Positions 19,771 to 29,403 of a stretch of 64,000 nt of DNA are shown one piece after another. Below the pieces are notes generated by a model that saw only the letters and a list, made by a program, of their open reading frames with translations, did no database searches and was not told the origin of the DNA. The stretch is from Firmicutes bacterium AM31-12AC. GTDB lineage: Bacteria; Bacillota; Clostridia; Lachnospirales; Lachnospiraceae. Position 1 is the first letter of the stretch. Every line of letters starts with the position of its first letter. The position numbers and the translations under genes were made by a program. The stretch is from NCBI GenBank assembly GCA_003480425.1, contig QUJA01000002.1, positions 138,374 to 202,373 of the forward strand, in the 5' to 3' direction.

Positions 19771-21135
19771 ATGATTAATATGTATGAAGTATCTGAGACA
19801 AATAAGATGATCGAACAGGAGAATCTGGATGTCAGAACAATCACACTTGGAATCAGCCTATTAGATTGTATTGATTCTAACCTGGATGAATTGAACCGTA
19901 AGATTTATGAGAAAATCACAACAGTGGCAAAAAATCTGGTTTCAACAGGTCAGGATATTGAAAGAGAATTTGGAATCCCAATTGTCAACAAAAGAATTTC
20001 TATTACACCTATTTCTTTAATCGGAAGTGCTGCATGTAAGACACCGGAGGATTATGTGACAATAGCCAAAACACTGGATAGAGCAGCAAGAGAAGTTGGC
20101 GTTAACTTTATCGGTGGATATTCAGCACTTGTGTCAAAGGGCATGACAAAAAGTGAGGAAAATCTGATCCGTTCAATTCCACAGGCACTTGCACAGACAG
20201 AGAGAATCTGTAGTTCAGTGAATGTGGGTTCAACAAAAACAGGAATTAACATGGATGCAGTACGTCTTTGCGGAGAGATTGTGAAAGCAACAGCAGAAGC
20301 AACAGCAGATAATGATTCTCTTGGATGTGCAAAATTAGTTGTATTTTGTAATGCACCGGATGACAACCCATTTATGGCGGGTGCATTCTTAGGAGTAACA
20401 GAAGCAGATGCAGTGATCAATGTTGGTGTCAGTGGTCCTGGAGTTGTAAAAAAAGCCTTAGAAAAGGTTCGTGGAAAAGGATTTGAAGAACTTTGCGAGA
20501 CAATCAAGAAGACTGCGTTTAAGGTTACAAGAGTAGGACAGCTTGTTGCAGGAGAAGCTTCAAAGCGTATGGGTATTCCATTTGGTATTATCGATTTATC
20601 TCTTGCACCTACTCCGGCAGTTGGAGATAGTGTGGCTGAGATTTTGGAAGAAATCGGATTGGAAAGAGTAGGAGCACCAGGAACGACAGCAGCGCTTGCA
20701 ATGCTTAATGATCAGGTGAAGAAGGGCGGAGTTATGGCTTCTTCTTATGTCGGTGGACTTAGCGGAGCATTCATTCCTGTCAGTGAAGATCAGGGAATGA
20801 TCGATGCAGTAAATGCAGGTTCGCTTACAATGGAAAAACTTGAGGCAATGACATGTGTATGCTCTGTTGGACTGGATATGATCGCAATCCCGGGAAAAAC
20901 AAGTGCAAGTACAATCTCAGGTATGATTGCAGATGAGATGGCAATCGGTATGGTCAATCAGAAAACAACAGCAGTACGTCTTATTCCGGTTATTGGTAAA
21001 GATGTAGGAGATGTAGCAGAGTTTGGTGGATTACTTGGTTATGCACCAATTATGCCAATCAATGAATTTGGATGCGAGGCATTTATTAGTCGCAAGGGAA
21101 GAATCCCAGCGCCAATTCATAGCTTTAAGAACTAA
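19771..21135 (+). CDS. UPF0210 / PFL-family protein
   Basis: A 454-residue protein of the UPF0210 family, sometimes described as PFL-like because of similarity in fold to the pyruvate formate-lyase superfamily. Recognisable blocks are [42 protein letters not shown], quoted partly as [15 protein letters not shown], and GMPF-like [17 protein letters not shown]. Length is normal. It is paired with the upstream ACT domain gene, which suggests a ligand-controlled enzyme, but no reaction has been established that I can cite. Confidence 0.9.
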   Translation: MINMYEVSETNKMIEQENLDVRTITLGISLLDCIDSNLDELNRKIYEKITTVAKNLVSTGQDIEREFGIPIVNKRISITPISLIGSAACKTPEDYVTIAKTLDRAAREVGVNFIGGYSALVSKGMTKSEENLIRSIPQALAQTERICSSVNVGSTKTGINMDAVRLCGEIVKATAEATADNDSLGCAKLVVFCNAPDDNPFMAGAFLGVTEADAVINVGVSGPGVVKKALEKVRGKGFEELCETIKKTAFKVTRVGQLVAGEASKRMGIPFGIIDLSLAPTPAVGDSVAEILEEIGLERVGAPGTTAALAMLNDQVKKGGVMASSYVGGLSGAFIPVSEDQGMIDAVNAGSLTMEKLEAMTCVCSVGLDMIAIPGKTSASTISGMIADEMAIGMVNQKTTAVRLIPVIGKDVGDVAEFGGLLGYAPIMPINEFGCEAFISRKGRIPAPIHSFKN

Positions 21136-21209
21136 TAAAGAAGTTTATTCTGTGTGAAAAGACATTTGTCAGGCACAGGTTGGAAATCGAACAGGGGAAC
21201 AAATTAGAG

Positions 21210-22073
21210 ATGAGTAAAATTGCAATAGTAACAGACAGTAATAGTGGAATCACACAGGAAATGGGGAAGGAGCTGGGAGTTTATGTTATCCCAATGCCAT
21301 TCTATATTAATGAAGAATTGTTTTTTGAAGACATATCACTTTCACAGGAAGAATTCTATCAGAAATTAGGAGAGGATGCGGAGATATCTACTTCGCAGCC
21401 ATCTCCCGGAGATGTGATGGATCTGTGGGAAAAATTACTGAAAGAATATGATGAGATTGTACATATCCCAATGTCAAGTGGATTGAGCAGTACTTGTGAA
21501 AATGCAATTTCGTTGTCTATGGAATACGATGGAAGAGTACAAGTTGTAGACAATAAGCGCATTTCAGTGACACAAGAGCAGTCGGTCAAGGATGCATTGG
21601 TATTGCGTGATGCAGGTAAATCAGCAAAAGAAATCAAAGCAATTCTTGAAAAAGAAAAGTATGAGTCAACAATTTATATTACTGTAGATACTTTGAAATA
21701 TCTAAAAAAGGGTGGAAGAATCACAGCTGCGGCTGCGGCACTTGGAACAGTGTTAAATCTGAAACCGGTACTGACAATCCAAGGTGATAAGTTAGACGCA
21801 TTTTCAAAAGTGCGAGGATTGAAAGCTGCAAAACGTACAATGCTAAAAGCAATTGAACATGATATCGAAGAGCGCTTTAAAGGAAAAGAAGATCAATTGA
21901 TTCTTGGTATGGCGTATACAGGAAATGAAGAAGCAGCGCAGGAATGGAAAGAAGAAATTCAGAAAAAATTTCCACAGTATGAACTGACAAGTGCACCATT
22001 ATCTTTGAGTGTGGCATGTCATATCGGACCAGGTTCACTTGCAATAACATGTACGAAGAAAGTAAGCCTGTAA
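21210..22073 (+). CDS. DegV-family fatty acid-binding protein
   Basis: A 287-residue DegV protein. KIAIVTDSNSGIT opens the N-terminal domain, ISTSQPSPGD is the conserved T/S-S-Q-P-S/T motif that holds the fatty acid carboxylate, and PMSSGLSSTCENA is the second conserved loop. TVDTLKYLKKGGRIT and LNLKPVLTIQGDKL complete the family pattern. In Firmicutes such proteins (FakB) present fatty acids to the FakA kinase, but no FakA is encoded here. ATG 21210 is chosen because the protein alignment starts there. A TTG 30 bp upstream would only add a poor leader. Confidence 0.9.
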   Translation: MSKIAIVTDSNSGITQEMGKELGVYVIPMPFYINEELFFEDISLSQEEFYQKLGEDAEISTSQPSPGDVMDLWEKLLKEYDEIVHIPMSSGLSSTCENAISLSMEYDGRVQVVDNKRISVTQEQSVKDALVLRDAGKSAKEIKAILEKEKYESTIYITVDTLKYLKKGGRITAAAAALGTVLNLKPVLTIQGDKLDAFSKVRGLKAAKRTMLKAIEHDIEERFKGKEDQLILGMAYTGNEEAAQEWKEEIQKKFPQYELTSAPLSLSVACHIGPGSLAITCTKKVSL

Positions 22074-22101
22074 AATTAAAAAAGTATATATACGATAATA
22101 A

Positions 22102-22140
22102 GAAAGCTATTGTTTGAGGAAATTCAAACAATAGCTTTTC
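22102..22140. terminator. Bidirectional terminator between degV-like and tmcAL genes
   Basis: AAAGCTATTGTTTGA (22103-22117) pairs with TCAAACAATAGCTTT (22124-22138) around a very short loop, with T-rich flanks in both directions. It separates convergent genes. Confidence 0.85.
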
Positions 22141-22160
22141 TGCTTTGAATTTATGAAAAA

Positions 22161-23447
22161 TTATAATTTTAAAATGCCGTGGTTATACTCGTTTTTAAAT
22201 GGAGTCCGGAATTTTTCAGTAATTACAGAATTATACAAATTTGAAGCTAAAATATCTTGATTTAGCATACGTTGGCCAGCATCTGAAAGCTTGTCTTGTT
22301 TGTAAAGCTTTGTTAATAAAGGAAGCGTTCCGGTTTTAGAGATTGCAGAAATTACTTTTTCACAATCTTTTCTGAAACCAAGCAAATGTGCGTAGTAATG
22401 ATATCCATCAGTTAAATAAATTTCCTGCTCTTTCTTTTTAATACCAAGCATAATATGCAATAGTGCACGATTGATTCTTGTCTGTGTTACTTCTTTTGTT
22501 TTTAACAATTCGCAGAATTGACGATAATCAAAAAAGTTATTCAGATTTGCATAAATACGATTAGCCAATTCTTCAGAAACATCCGCATACCGAATGAGCT
22601 TTTCGGGAGTTTTGTTTAATAACTTATATTTTAGAAGAAGTGAAAAATCCTGTTCTGAGATTGGATAAAGAACCTGATGGTTTTCTTCTAATAATTTAAA
22701 ACAAGAGGATGGAACTTGTTTTGCTAATTCACCTGAGATGCCGGAAAAACGTGTGTTTCCACGCTTGTGAAAACCTTCTGATGCAGTGCCAAAGAAATCA
22801 GAATACGCAAAAAGTGAACGGATCGCAGAAGCAGAACTGTATGTTGTGCGCAGTGTCCGGTCATGGTAATGAGAATCCTGCCGTTTGATCGTGCAAGGTT
22901 TTATGTTGCTGTTTATACGTCGGAGTGCTTTTAAGTATTCTACACCAAGAATATTATTTGGATCGTTTAATAAAAAAGAAGAATCGGCAGTTTTCATAAT
23001 GGTACCAAGTGCTTCTTGCCTTGCTGCAGGAAAAGAAAGTCCGCTTCGCAGGGCTTCTTGTAAAAGCTGTTTGTATTCTGTCGGTTCTTCGCATAAAATA
23101 TCAGCAATTGCCTGGAGTCCCTGTAAATCATTGCACTCACTTCCGAAACAAAGATAATCAACGATTCCGAGCTTGTCTAATAATGATACCGCACCGAGGG
23201 CGAATAATTCCGCACTGCCGGTAGAATAGCAGACGGGAAGTTCGAAGACTGCACAAGCTCCGCAGTTCAATGCCATCTCTGCTCTCAAACGTTTGGGCAT
23301 AATGGCAGGCATGCCTCTTTGTACATAGTCCCCACTCATAACAACGATAGCGGCATCCGCGCCGGTTATTTTTTTTGCCTGTTCAATATGATATTTGTGT
23401 CCATTGTGAAAAGGGTTGTATTCCGTGATTAATCCTACGATTTTCAT
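22161..23447 (-). CDS. tmcAL: tRNA(Met) cytidine acetate ligase
   Basis: A 428-residue nucleotidyltransferase-fold enzyme that acetylates the wobble cytidine of elongator tRNA(Met) using acetate and ATP. It opens MKIVGLITEYNPFHNGHKYH, containing the nucleotidyl-transferase HxGH motif (HNGH), followed by VVMSGDYVQRGMPAI and LPVCYSTGSAELFA. The start at 23447 is fixed by this conserved beginning; AAGGAG lies a rather long 14 bases upstream. The open frame continues upstream to 23612, but that part is low-complexity and overlaps mgtE. It is divergent from mgtE. Confidence 0.9.
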   Translation of the reverse strand: MKIVGLITEYNPFHNGHKYHIEQAKKITGADAAIVVMSGDYVQRGMPAIMPKRLRAEMALNCGACAVFELPVCYSTGSAELFALGAVSLLDKLGIVDYLCFGSECNDLQGLQAIADILCEEPTEYKQLLQEALRSGLSFPAARQEALGTIMKTADSSFLLNDPNNILGVEYLKALRRINSNIKPCTIKRQDSHYHDRTLRTTYSSASAIRSLFAYSDFFGTASEGFHKRGNTRFSGISGELAKQVPSSCFKLLEENHQVLYPISEQDFSLLLKYKLLNKTPEKLIRYADVSEELANRIYANLNNFFDYRQFCELLKTKEVTQTRINRALLHIMLGIKKKEQEIYLTDGYHYYAHLLGFRKDCEKVISAISKTGTLPLLTKLYKQDKLSDAGQRMLNQDILASNLYNSVITEKFRTPFKNEYNHGILKL

Positions 23448-23529
23448 GTTTTTAACATTTTGCTCCTTGTATATGTTGATATAAACTATTATACTATATA
23501 AAGATGTCAGATGAAAGAGGGTGGATGCA

Positions 23530-24873
23530 ATGGAAGAATTAAATAGTGAAATATTGCTGGAATTATTAGATGCAAGAGAATTTAAAAAGTTAAAAGAAAA
23601 GTTAGAAAACATGCATCCTGTCGATATCGTTGAAGTAATGGAAGAAGTGGGAGAACGTCAGAGAGTTTTGATGTTCCGTTTGCTGGCGAAGGAAGAGGCG
23701 GCAGAAGTATTTACAGACATGAACAGTGACATGCGCGAAGATCTGATCAATGCATTGACGGATTCTGAGCTGGAAGAAGTCATGGAAGAGATGTATGTGG
23801 ATGATACGGTTGATGTCGTAGAAGAGATGCCGGCGAATGTAGTTGATCGTCTTTTGAAGGCGACTGATGAAGAGACACGAAAGAAAATCAATGCACTTTT
23901 ACAGTATCCCGAAGACAGTGCGGGAAGCATTATGAATATTGAGTATATCAGTCTGCGAAAAGAAATGACCGTAGAAGAGGCTATTTTAAAAATTCGTCAG
24001 GTTGGTATTAATAAAGAAACCATTTATACTTGCTATGTGACGGAGAAGAAAAAGCTGATCGGTTCGGTTGATGTAAAAGATCTTTTAACAGTAGGAGAAT
24101 CCAGACTGATTGAAGAAATTATGGATGAGAATGTATTGTGTGCAAGGACACTAGACGATCAGGAAAAGGTGGCAGCCATGATTGAAAAATATAGTCTGGT
24201 AGCGATTCCAATCATCGATCATGAGAATTGTCTGGTTGGAATTGTAACAGTAGATGATGCAATGACGGTGTTGCAGGATGAAGCGACGGAAGATATCAGT
24301 ATCATGGCCGGTGTTACACCAAATGAAGATTCTTATTTTGGCACATCTGTTTTTCAACATGCGAAGAACAGAGCACTCTGGCTGATGTTGTTGATGTTGT
24401 CTGCAACGGTCAGTGGAGAAATACTGGCTCATTATGAGTCGGCGATGGCGGTCATGCCAATTTTGATTACATTTATTCCGATGCTGATGGGAACCAGCGG
24501 TAATTGTGGCTCGCAGAGTTCGACGATGGTGATTCGTGGGATAGCTGTCGGGGAGATTGAATTTAAAGAGTTTTTCAAAGTTGTATTTAAGGAAATTCGA
24601 ATTGCTATATTGGTAGGATTAATGCTGGCAGTTGTAAATGGAATCCGGGTTTATATTATGTATGACCAGGATATAATGCTTGCAATTGCGATTGGAATTA
24701 CGATGATCGCGATTGTTTGTATGGCAAAGTGTATAGGATGTACATTGCCTTTGTTTGCAAAGAAGATAGGACTTGATCCGGCATTGATGGCAGCACCGTT
24801 GATTTCAACGATTATGGATACTTGTACAATTTTGATGTATTTTGCGATTATTACAGCATTTTTTAAATTATAA
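23530..24873 (+). CDS. mgtE: Magnesium transporter MgtE
   Basis: A 447-residue MgtE-type Mg2+ channel. The N-terminal acidic helical domain (about residues 1-130) is followed by two CBS domains (about 135-255; YPEDSAGSIMNIEYISL marks their start). About five transmembrane helices end the protein, with LITFIPMLMGTSGNCGSQSS forming the conserved pore segment. In the family, the cytosolic domains sense Mg2+ and close the channel. ATG 23530 is chosen over a GTG 9 bp upstream because AGAGGG lies at proper distance. Confidence 0.93.
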   Translation: MEELNSEILLELLDAREFKKLKEKLENMHPVDIVEVMEEVGERQRVLMFRLLAKEEAAEVFTDMNSDMREDLINALTDSELEEVMEEMYVDDTVDVVEEMPANVVDRLLKATDEETRKKINALLQYPEDSAGSIMNIEYISLRKEMTVEEAILKIRQVGINKETIYTCYVTEKKKLIGSVDVKDLLTVGESRLIEEIMDENVLCARTLDDQEKVAAMIEKYSLVAIPIIDHENCLVGIVTVDDAMTVLQDEATEDISIMAGVTPNEDSYFGTSVFQHAKNRALWLMLLMLSATVSGEILAHYESAMAVMPILITFIPMLMGTSGNCGSQSSTMVIRGIAVGEIEFKEFFKVVFKEIRIAILVGLMLAVVNGIRVYIMYDQDIMLAIAIGITMIAIVCMAKCIGCTLPLFAKKIGLDPALMAAPLISTIMDTCTILMYFAIITAFFKL

Positions 24874-24889
24874 AAATAAGAGTAAACGG

Positions 24890-24920
24890 AGTGGTTTGAA
24901 AAATAACCGCTTCTTTTTTT
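24890..24920 (+). terminator. Intrinsic terminator after mgtE
   Basis: AGTGGTT (24890-24896) pairs with AACCGCT (24905-24911, one G-T pair) and is followed by TCTTTTTTT. Confidence 0.75.
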
Positions 24921-25028
24921 ATCAGCTTTTAAAATTGAAAAATACAATTGTTTCTAAAAAAGTACAAGATAGATAAAAAAATAACGAAAAAAAGGCATAT
25001 TGTACTAAAAAATGCACATAGAATCCCC

Positions 25029-25057
25029 TTGTTTCCCTAAAATCTTTGAGGTATAAT
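25029..25057 (+). promoter_or_regulatory. Promoter of pta-ackA
   Basis: TTGTTT (25029-25034), a 17-base spacer and a consensus TATAAT (25052-25057) lie 37 bp upstream of the pta start. Confidence 0.65.
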
Positions 25058-25093
25058 GGGAGCAGTGAGAAAAATGAAAGGTGGCTTTAAATC

Positions 25094-26086
25094 ATGGGAT
25101 TTATTGATGAAATCAAAGCAAGAGCAAAATCTGATATTAAAACAATTGTTCTTCCTGAGACAGAAGACGAAAGAACTTACAAAGCAGCAGAGGCAGTTTT
25201 AAAAGAAGGAACAGCAAAACTGATTCTCGTTGGTAGCAAAGAACAGATTGAGAAGGTTGGCGCTGGATACGATCTTACGGGAGCTCAGATTGTAGATCCT
25301 GCTACAAACGATAAGACAGAAGCATACATAGCAAAATTAGTCGAATTAAGACAGAAAAAAGGTATGACAGAAGAACAGGCAAGAGAATTGCTGTTAAATA
25401 ACTATTTATATTATGGCGTAATGATGGTAAAAATGGGAGACGCTGACGGAATGGTATCAGGAGCATGCCACTCAACAGCAGACACACTTCGTCCATGCCT
25501 GCAGATCTTAAAGACAAAACCAGGTACAAAACTGGTTTCAGCATTCTTCGTAATGGTAGTTCCAGATTGTGATATGGGAGCAAACGGAACATTTATCTTT
25601 GGAGATTCAGGACTTGAACAGAATCCGGATCCAGAGAAACTTGCAAATATTGCATTATCTTCAGCAGAATCGTTCAAGCTGTTAACAGGTGAAGAGCCAG
25701 TCGTTGCTATGCTTTCACATTCTACAAAGGGAAGTGCAAAACATGCAGATGTAGACAAAGTTGTAGAGGCAACAAAAATTGCAAAAGAATTGAATCCAAA
25801 TGTACGTCTGGATGGAGAATTGCAGCTTGATGCAGCAATTGTACCTTCAGTAGGAGAGTCTAAAGCACCGGGAAGCCCGGTTGCAGGACATGCTAATGTT
25901 TTGATTTTCCCAGATCTTGATGCAGGAAATATCGGATATAAACTTGTTCAGAGACTTGCTAAAGCAGAAGCTTATGGCCCTCTGACACAGGGAATTGCAG
26001 CACCGGTTAACGATTTGTCTCGTGGATGTAGTGCAGAAGATATTGAAGGCGTTATCGCTATTACAGCTGTACAGGCTCAAGCATAA
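25094..26086 (+). CDS. pta: Phosphate acetyltransferase
   Basis: A 330-residue phosphotransacetylase interconverting acetyl-CoA and acetyl phosphate. Typical segments are IVLPETEDERTYKAA, DADGMVSGACHSTADTLRP, VPDCDMGANGTFIFGDSGL and the C-terminal VAGHANVLIFPDLDAGNIGY. The length is that of the short Pta form without the N-terminal regulatory domains. It is followed 10 bp later by ackA, so the two form the ATP-yielding acetate operon. Confidence 0.96.
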   Translation: MGFIDEIKARAKSDIKTIVLPETEDERTYKAAEAVLKEGTAKLILVGSKEQIEKVGAGYDLTGAQIVDPATNDKTEAYIAKLVELRQKKGMTEEQARELLLNNYLYYGVMMVKMGDADGMVSGACHSTADTLRPCLQILKTKPGTKLVSAFFVMVVPDCDMGANGTFIFGDSGLEQNPDPEKLANIALSSAESFKLLTGEEPVVAMLSHSTKGSAKHADVDKVVEATKIAKELNPNVRLDGELQLDAAIVPSVGESKAPGSPVAGHANVLIFPDLDAGNIGYKLVQRLAKAEAYGPLTQGIAAPVNDLSRGCSAEDIEGVIAITAVQAQA

Positions 26087-26096
26087 GGAGGATATT

Positions 26097-27290
26097 ATGA
26101 ACGTATTAGTAATCAACTGTGGAAGTTCATCTTTGAAATTCCAGTTAATCAACTCTGACACAGAGGAAGTTCTTGCAAAAGGACTTTGCGAAAGAATCGG
26201 AATCGACGGAAGACTGACATATCAGCCAGCTGGCGGAGAAAAAGAAAAAACAGATCTTGCAATGCCTAAACATGAAGAAGCAATCCAGTATGTGATCAAT
26301 GCATTGACAAACGAGAAAACAGGAGTTGTTAAGAGCCTGGATGAAATCGGTGCAGTAGGACATCGTGTTGTGCATGGTGGAGAAAAATTTGCTTCATCTG
26401 CAATTATTACAGAAGAGATGAAAAAAGCAGTAGAAGAGTGTAACGAACTTGCACCACTTCACAACCCTGCAAACCTGATCGGTATCGCAGCATGCGAGAA
26501 ACTGATGCCAGGAACACCGATGGTAGGAGTATTTGATACAGCTTTCCATCAGACAATGCCACAGAAAGCATATATGTATGGACTTCCATATGAGTACTAT
26601 GAGAAATACAAAGTAAGACGTTATGGTTTCCACGGAACAAGCCACAGCTTTGTATCTAAGAGAGCAGCTGAGATTCTTGGAGTTCCATATGATCAGACAA
26701 AGACAATCGTGTGCCACCTTGGAAACGGGTCAAGTGTATCAGCTGTTCTGAATGGTAAATCAGTTGATACATCTATGGGACTTACTCCATTGGAAGGTCT
26801 TGTAATGGGAACACGTTCAGGAGACATTGATCCAGCTATCTTAGAGTTCATCGCTAAGAAAGAGAATCTTGATATTGATGGATTGATGGATGTTGTAAAT
26901 AAAAAATCAGGTGTTTACGGATTATCAGGAAACCTTTCAAGTGATTTCCGTGATCTGTGGGATGCAGCAGATGCAGGAAATGAGAAAGCTAAAGTTGCTC
27001 TGGAAGTATTTGCTTATCGTGTTGCAAAATACGTTGGAGCATACGTAGCAGCAATGAACGGTGTAGATAATATCGTATTTACAGCAGGTATCGGAGAGAA
27101 CGACCACGGCGTTCGTGAATTGGTTCTTGGATATCTTGGATATCTTGGAATTGAGATTGATGAGGAAGCTAACAATACAAGAGGTCAGGAAATTATGATT
27201 TCTAAACCAGGTTCAAAAGTTAATGTATTGGTAATTCCTACAAACGAAGAGCTTGCAATCGCTAGAGAAACAGTTGCATTGTTGAAATAA
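26097..27290 (+). CDS. ackA: Acetate kinase
   Basis: A 397-residue acetate kinase of the ASKHA fold, making ATP and acetate from acetyl phosphate. MNVLVINCGSSSLKFQL is the family start. VGHRVVHGGEKF holds the conserved Arg, VFDTAFHQTMP the catalytic Asp, RRYGFHGTSHSFVS and VCHLGNGSSVSAV the phosphate loops, and FTAGIGEND the adenosine motif. ATG 26097 follows AAGGAGG. The longer open frame that begins inside pta is not a credible start. It is co-transcribed with pta. Confidence 0.97.
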   Translation: MNVLVINCGSSSLKFQLINSDTEEVLAKGLCERIGIDGRLTYQPAGGEKEKTDLAMPKHEEAIQYVINALTNEKTGVVKSLDEIGAVGHRVVHGGEKFASSAIITEEMKKAVEECNELAPLHNPANLIGIAACEKLMPGTPMVGVFDTAFHQTMPQKAYMYGLPYEYYEKYKVRRYGFHGTSHSFVSKRAAEILGVPYDQTKTIVCHLGNGSSVSAVLNGKSVDTSMGLTPLEGLVMGTRSGDIDPAILEFIAKKENLDIDGLMDVVNKKSGVYGLSGNLSSDFRDLWDAADAGNEKAKVALEVFAYRVAKYVGAYVAAMNGVDNIVFTAGIGENDHGVRELVLGYLGYLGIEIDEEANNTRGQEIMISKPGSKVNVLVIPTNEELAIARETVALLK

Positions 27291-27303
27291 TTTCAAAGCC
27301 AGT

Positions 27304-27351
27304 CAGGGACGGAGAAAAGTGGCTTTTTAAAACCACTTTTCCCCGTCCCTG
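27304..27351 (+). terminator. Long palindrome downstream of ackA
   Basis: The arm at 27304-27322 (CAGGGACGGAGAAAAGTGG) pairs with 27333-27351 over 19 bp with a single A-C mismatch. It probably terminates the pta-ackA transcript, although no T-run follows the stem. Its length and G/C-rich ends suggest it may be a copy of a dispersed palindromic element. Confidence 0.6.
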
Positions 27352-27479
27352 TTGTTGCCATGCATACGACAAAAGGTTTGGTGGATTTTTTTGTTTTGTT
27401 GTGATTGATATGGGAGTGAACAGTATCCCAGGATTTTCTCTTTTCGAAAAATCAAAATTTCAAAAAAATAAAAAAATGA

Positions 27480-27507
27480 TTGACAAATACTTTTTACATG
27501 ATATAAT
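27480..27507 (+). promoter_or_regulatory. Promoter of the DUF177-rpmF unit
   Basis: TTGACA (27480-27485) and TATAAT (27502-27507) are both consensus sigma-A elements with a 16-base spacer, 27 bp before the coding start. Confidence 0.8.
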
Positions 27508-27534
27508 AGTCTTTGTGTGAATAGGAGTAGAACT

Positions 27535-28062
27535 ATGCTGTTAAACCTATCAGACGTGTTATCAGACCGTCATCAAACGATTAATGAGACCGTACAATTG
27601 GATATGGAAGAGTTTCAGACAAGAGCAGGAACTTATTCTATTGTTCAAAAAGATCCGGTAATGATTACAGTTTCACATATGAAGAAGCGAGAATATCGGA
27701 TTCAAGCTAAATCAAAGATTTGTGTTTTGATTCCATGCGATCGTTGTCTGGAAGATGTGGAGCAGGAGATTGTGCTGGATGTGGAGAAGCATGTCGATCT
27801 CGCGCAATCCGATGCGGAACTGGAAGAAGGATTCGATGAATCAAATTATATTGACGGATATTATCTTGACGTGGACAAAATGCTCTATAACGAGATACTA
27901 ATAGGATGGCCGACGAAAGTTCTTTGCAGGGAAGACTGTAAGGGCATTTGTAACGTTTGTGGTCAGAACCTAAATAAGGGTACTTGTGACTGTGAAGACA
28001 CGAGTCTTGATCCAAGAATGTCAGTTGTCCGTGATCTGTTTAAGAATTTTAAGGAGGTGTAA
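27535..28062 (+). CDS. DUF177 (YceD-like) protein upstream of rpmF
   Basis: A 175-residue DUF177/YceD-family protein. The C-terminal part carries a Cys cluster, CREDCKGICNVCGQN and TCDCE, a likely zinc site. YceD proteins are nearly always encoded directly before rpmF and have been connected with 23S rRNA or ribosome large-subunit production. Here rpmF starts 3 bp after the stop. ATG 27535 with AGGAG upstream is preferred over a GTG 18 bp earlier. Its promoter is a near-perfect consensus, in keeping with ribosomal-protein co-expression. Confidence 0.88.
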   Translation: MLLNLSDVLSDRHQTINETVQLDMEEFQTRAGTYSIVQKDPVMITVSHMKKREYRIQAKSKICVLIPCDRCLEDVEQEIVLDVEKHVDLAQSDAELEEGFDESNYIDGYYLDVDKMLYNEILIGWPTKVLCREDCKGICNVCGQNLNKGTCDCEDTSLDPRMSVVRDLFKNFKEV

Positions 28063-28065
28063 CCT

Positions 28066-28245
28066 ATGTCTATCTGTCCAAAGAATAAATCTTCTAAAGC
28101 AAGAAGAGATAAGAGAAGAGCTAACTGGAAAATGAGCGCTCCAAACCTTGTTAAATGCAGCAAGTGTGGAGAACTTATGATGCCTCACAGAGTATGTAAG
28201 GCTTGTGGTAGCTACAACAAAAAAGAAATCATTTCAGTTGACTAA
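28066..28245 (+). CDS. rpmF: 50S ribosomal protein L32
   Basis: A 59-residue bL32 ribosomal protein, beginning MSICPKNKSSKARRDKRRAN. A zinc ribbon is formed by CSKC (residues 31-34) and CKAC (44-47), so this is the zinc-binding form. AAGGAGG precedes the ATG. It is too short to be picked up by a 60-residue cut-off. Its position between DUF177 and plsX is the classical order linking ribosome and fatty-acid synthesis genes. Confidence 0.96.
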   Translation: MSICPKNKSSKARRDKRRANWKMSAPNLVKCSKCGELMMPHRVCKACGSYNKKEIISVD

Positions 28246-28260
28246 TTAGAAATGGATAAT

Positions 28261-28300
28261 GACAAGGATTTGAGTAACATCAAGTCCTTGTTTTTTTTTC
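28261..28300 (+). terminator. Intrinsic terminator after rpmF
   Basis: ACAAGGATTTGA (28262-28273) pairs with TCAAGTCCTTGT (28280-28291, one mismatch) and is followed by nine Ts. Confidence 0.88.
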
Positions 28301-28345
28301 ATTTTTTTGATAGAATTATAAACAGTTATGTAAGGAGGAAAAAAT

Positions 28346-29383
28346 ATGTCCGAGACTACAATAGTTGCTCTTGATGCAATGGGTGGAGATAATGCACCGC
28401 AGGAGATTGTAAAGGGAGCGGTAAATGCAATAAAACAGCGAAAAGACATAAAAGTTCTGTTGGTTGGAAAAGAAGAGATACTGAAAGATACATTGAAAGC
28501 ATATGAATATCCAAAAGAACAGTTAGAGATTGTCAATGCTACAGAAGAAATCGAGATGGCAGAGCCACCGGTTCTTGCAATTAGAAGAAAGAAAGATTCA
28601 TCCATGTCAGTTGCGATGAAACTGGTACATGATAAAAAAGCTGATGCAGTAGTATCAGCAGGTAATTCAGGGGCAGTTCTTGTCGGTGGTCAGATATTGG
28701 TAGGTAAGATAAAGGGAGTAGAACGTACACCTTTGGCACCATTGATCCCGACTGCAAAAGGGGTATCATTACTGATTGATTGTGGAGCCAATGTAGATGC
28801 AAGACCTTCTCATCTTGTCCAATTTGCTAAGATGGGTTCTATTTATATGGAACATGTTATTGGAAAGAAGAATCCAACAGTAGGTATTGTGAATATCGGT
28901 GCAGAAGAAGAAAAAGGGAATGCTTTAGTGAAAGAGACATTTCCACTTTTAAAAGCATGCAAAGATATTAACTTTATCGGTAGTGTGGAGGCGAGGGATA
29001 TTCCATCCGGAGCAGCAGATGTTATTGTATGTGAAGCTTTTGTTGGAAACGTTATCTTAAAGCTTTATGAAGGTGTTGCAGGTACTTTGTTAAGTGAAGT
29101 GAAGAAAGGTATGATGTCAACTTTAAAAAGCAAGATTGGCGGACTGCTTGTAAAACCAGCATTAAAGACAACACTCAAGTCATTTGATGCAACTGCATAT
29201 GGCGGAGCACCAATGTTAGGTCTGAAAGGGCTGGTTGTTAAAACACATGGAAGTTCAAAGGCAACAGAAGTCTGTAATTCTATCATTCAGTGTGTAACAT
29301 TTAAGGAGCAGGCAATCAGTGCTAAGATTGAGGAAGCAATTCAGTTAGAAAAAGAACAGGAAGAAACAAAAAAAGAAGATTAA
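28346..29383 (+). CDS. plsX: Phosphate acyltransferase PlsX
   Basis: A 345-residue acyl-ACP:phosphate acyltransferase that makes acyl phosphate for PlsY in phosphatidic acid synthesis. The N-terminus VALDAMGGDNAPQEIVKGAV is diagnostic, followed by VSAGNSGAVLVGGQILVGKI and LIDCGANVDARPSHLVQFA. AAGGAGG lies upstream. It is followed 20 bp later by acpP. Its partner gene plsY is 11 kb downstream in this window. Confidence 0.95.
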   Translation: MSETTIVALDAMGGDNAPQEIVKGAVNAIKQRKDIKVLLVGKEEILKDTLKAYEYPKEQLEIVNATEEIEMAEPPVLAIRRKKDSSMSVAMKLVHDKKADAVVSAGNSGAVLVGGQILVGKIKGVERTPLAPLIPTAKGVSLLIDCGANVDARPSHLVQFAKMGSIYMEHVIGKKNPTVGIVNIGAEEEKGNALVKETFPLLKACKDINFIGSVEARDIPSGAADVIVCEAFVGNVILKLYEGVAGTLLSEVKKGMMSTLKSKIGGLLVKPALKTTLKSFDATAYGGAPMLGLKGLVVKTHGSSKATEVCNSIIQCVTFKEQAISAKIEEAIQLEKEQEETKKED

Positions 29384-29403
29384 AAGAAGAGAGGATTAAG
29401 ACG

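Noticed and set aside
20052..20507. 151-codon minus-strand frame inside the UPF0210 gene
   Set aside because: Antisense shadow of a conserved gene with no start signals.
23448..23612. N-terminal extension of tmcAL overlapping mgtE
   Set aside because: Asn/Ser/Phe-rich sequence unlike the family, and it would overlap the start of the divergent mgtE gene.
25995..26096. Upstream extension of ackA into pta
   Set aside because: The conserved acetate kinase N-terminus starts at 26097 right after AAGGAGG; the 34 extra codons overlap pta.
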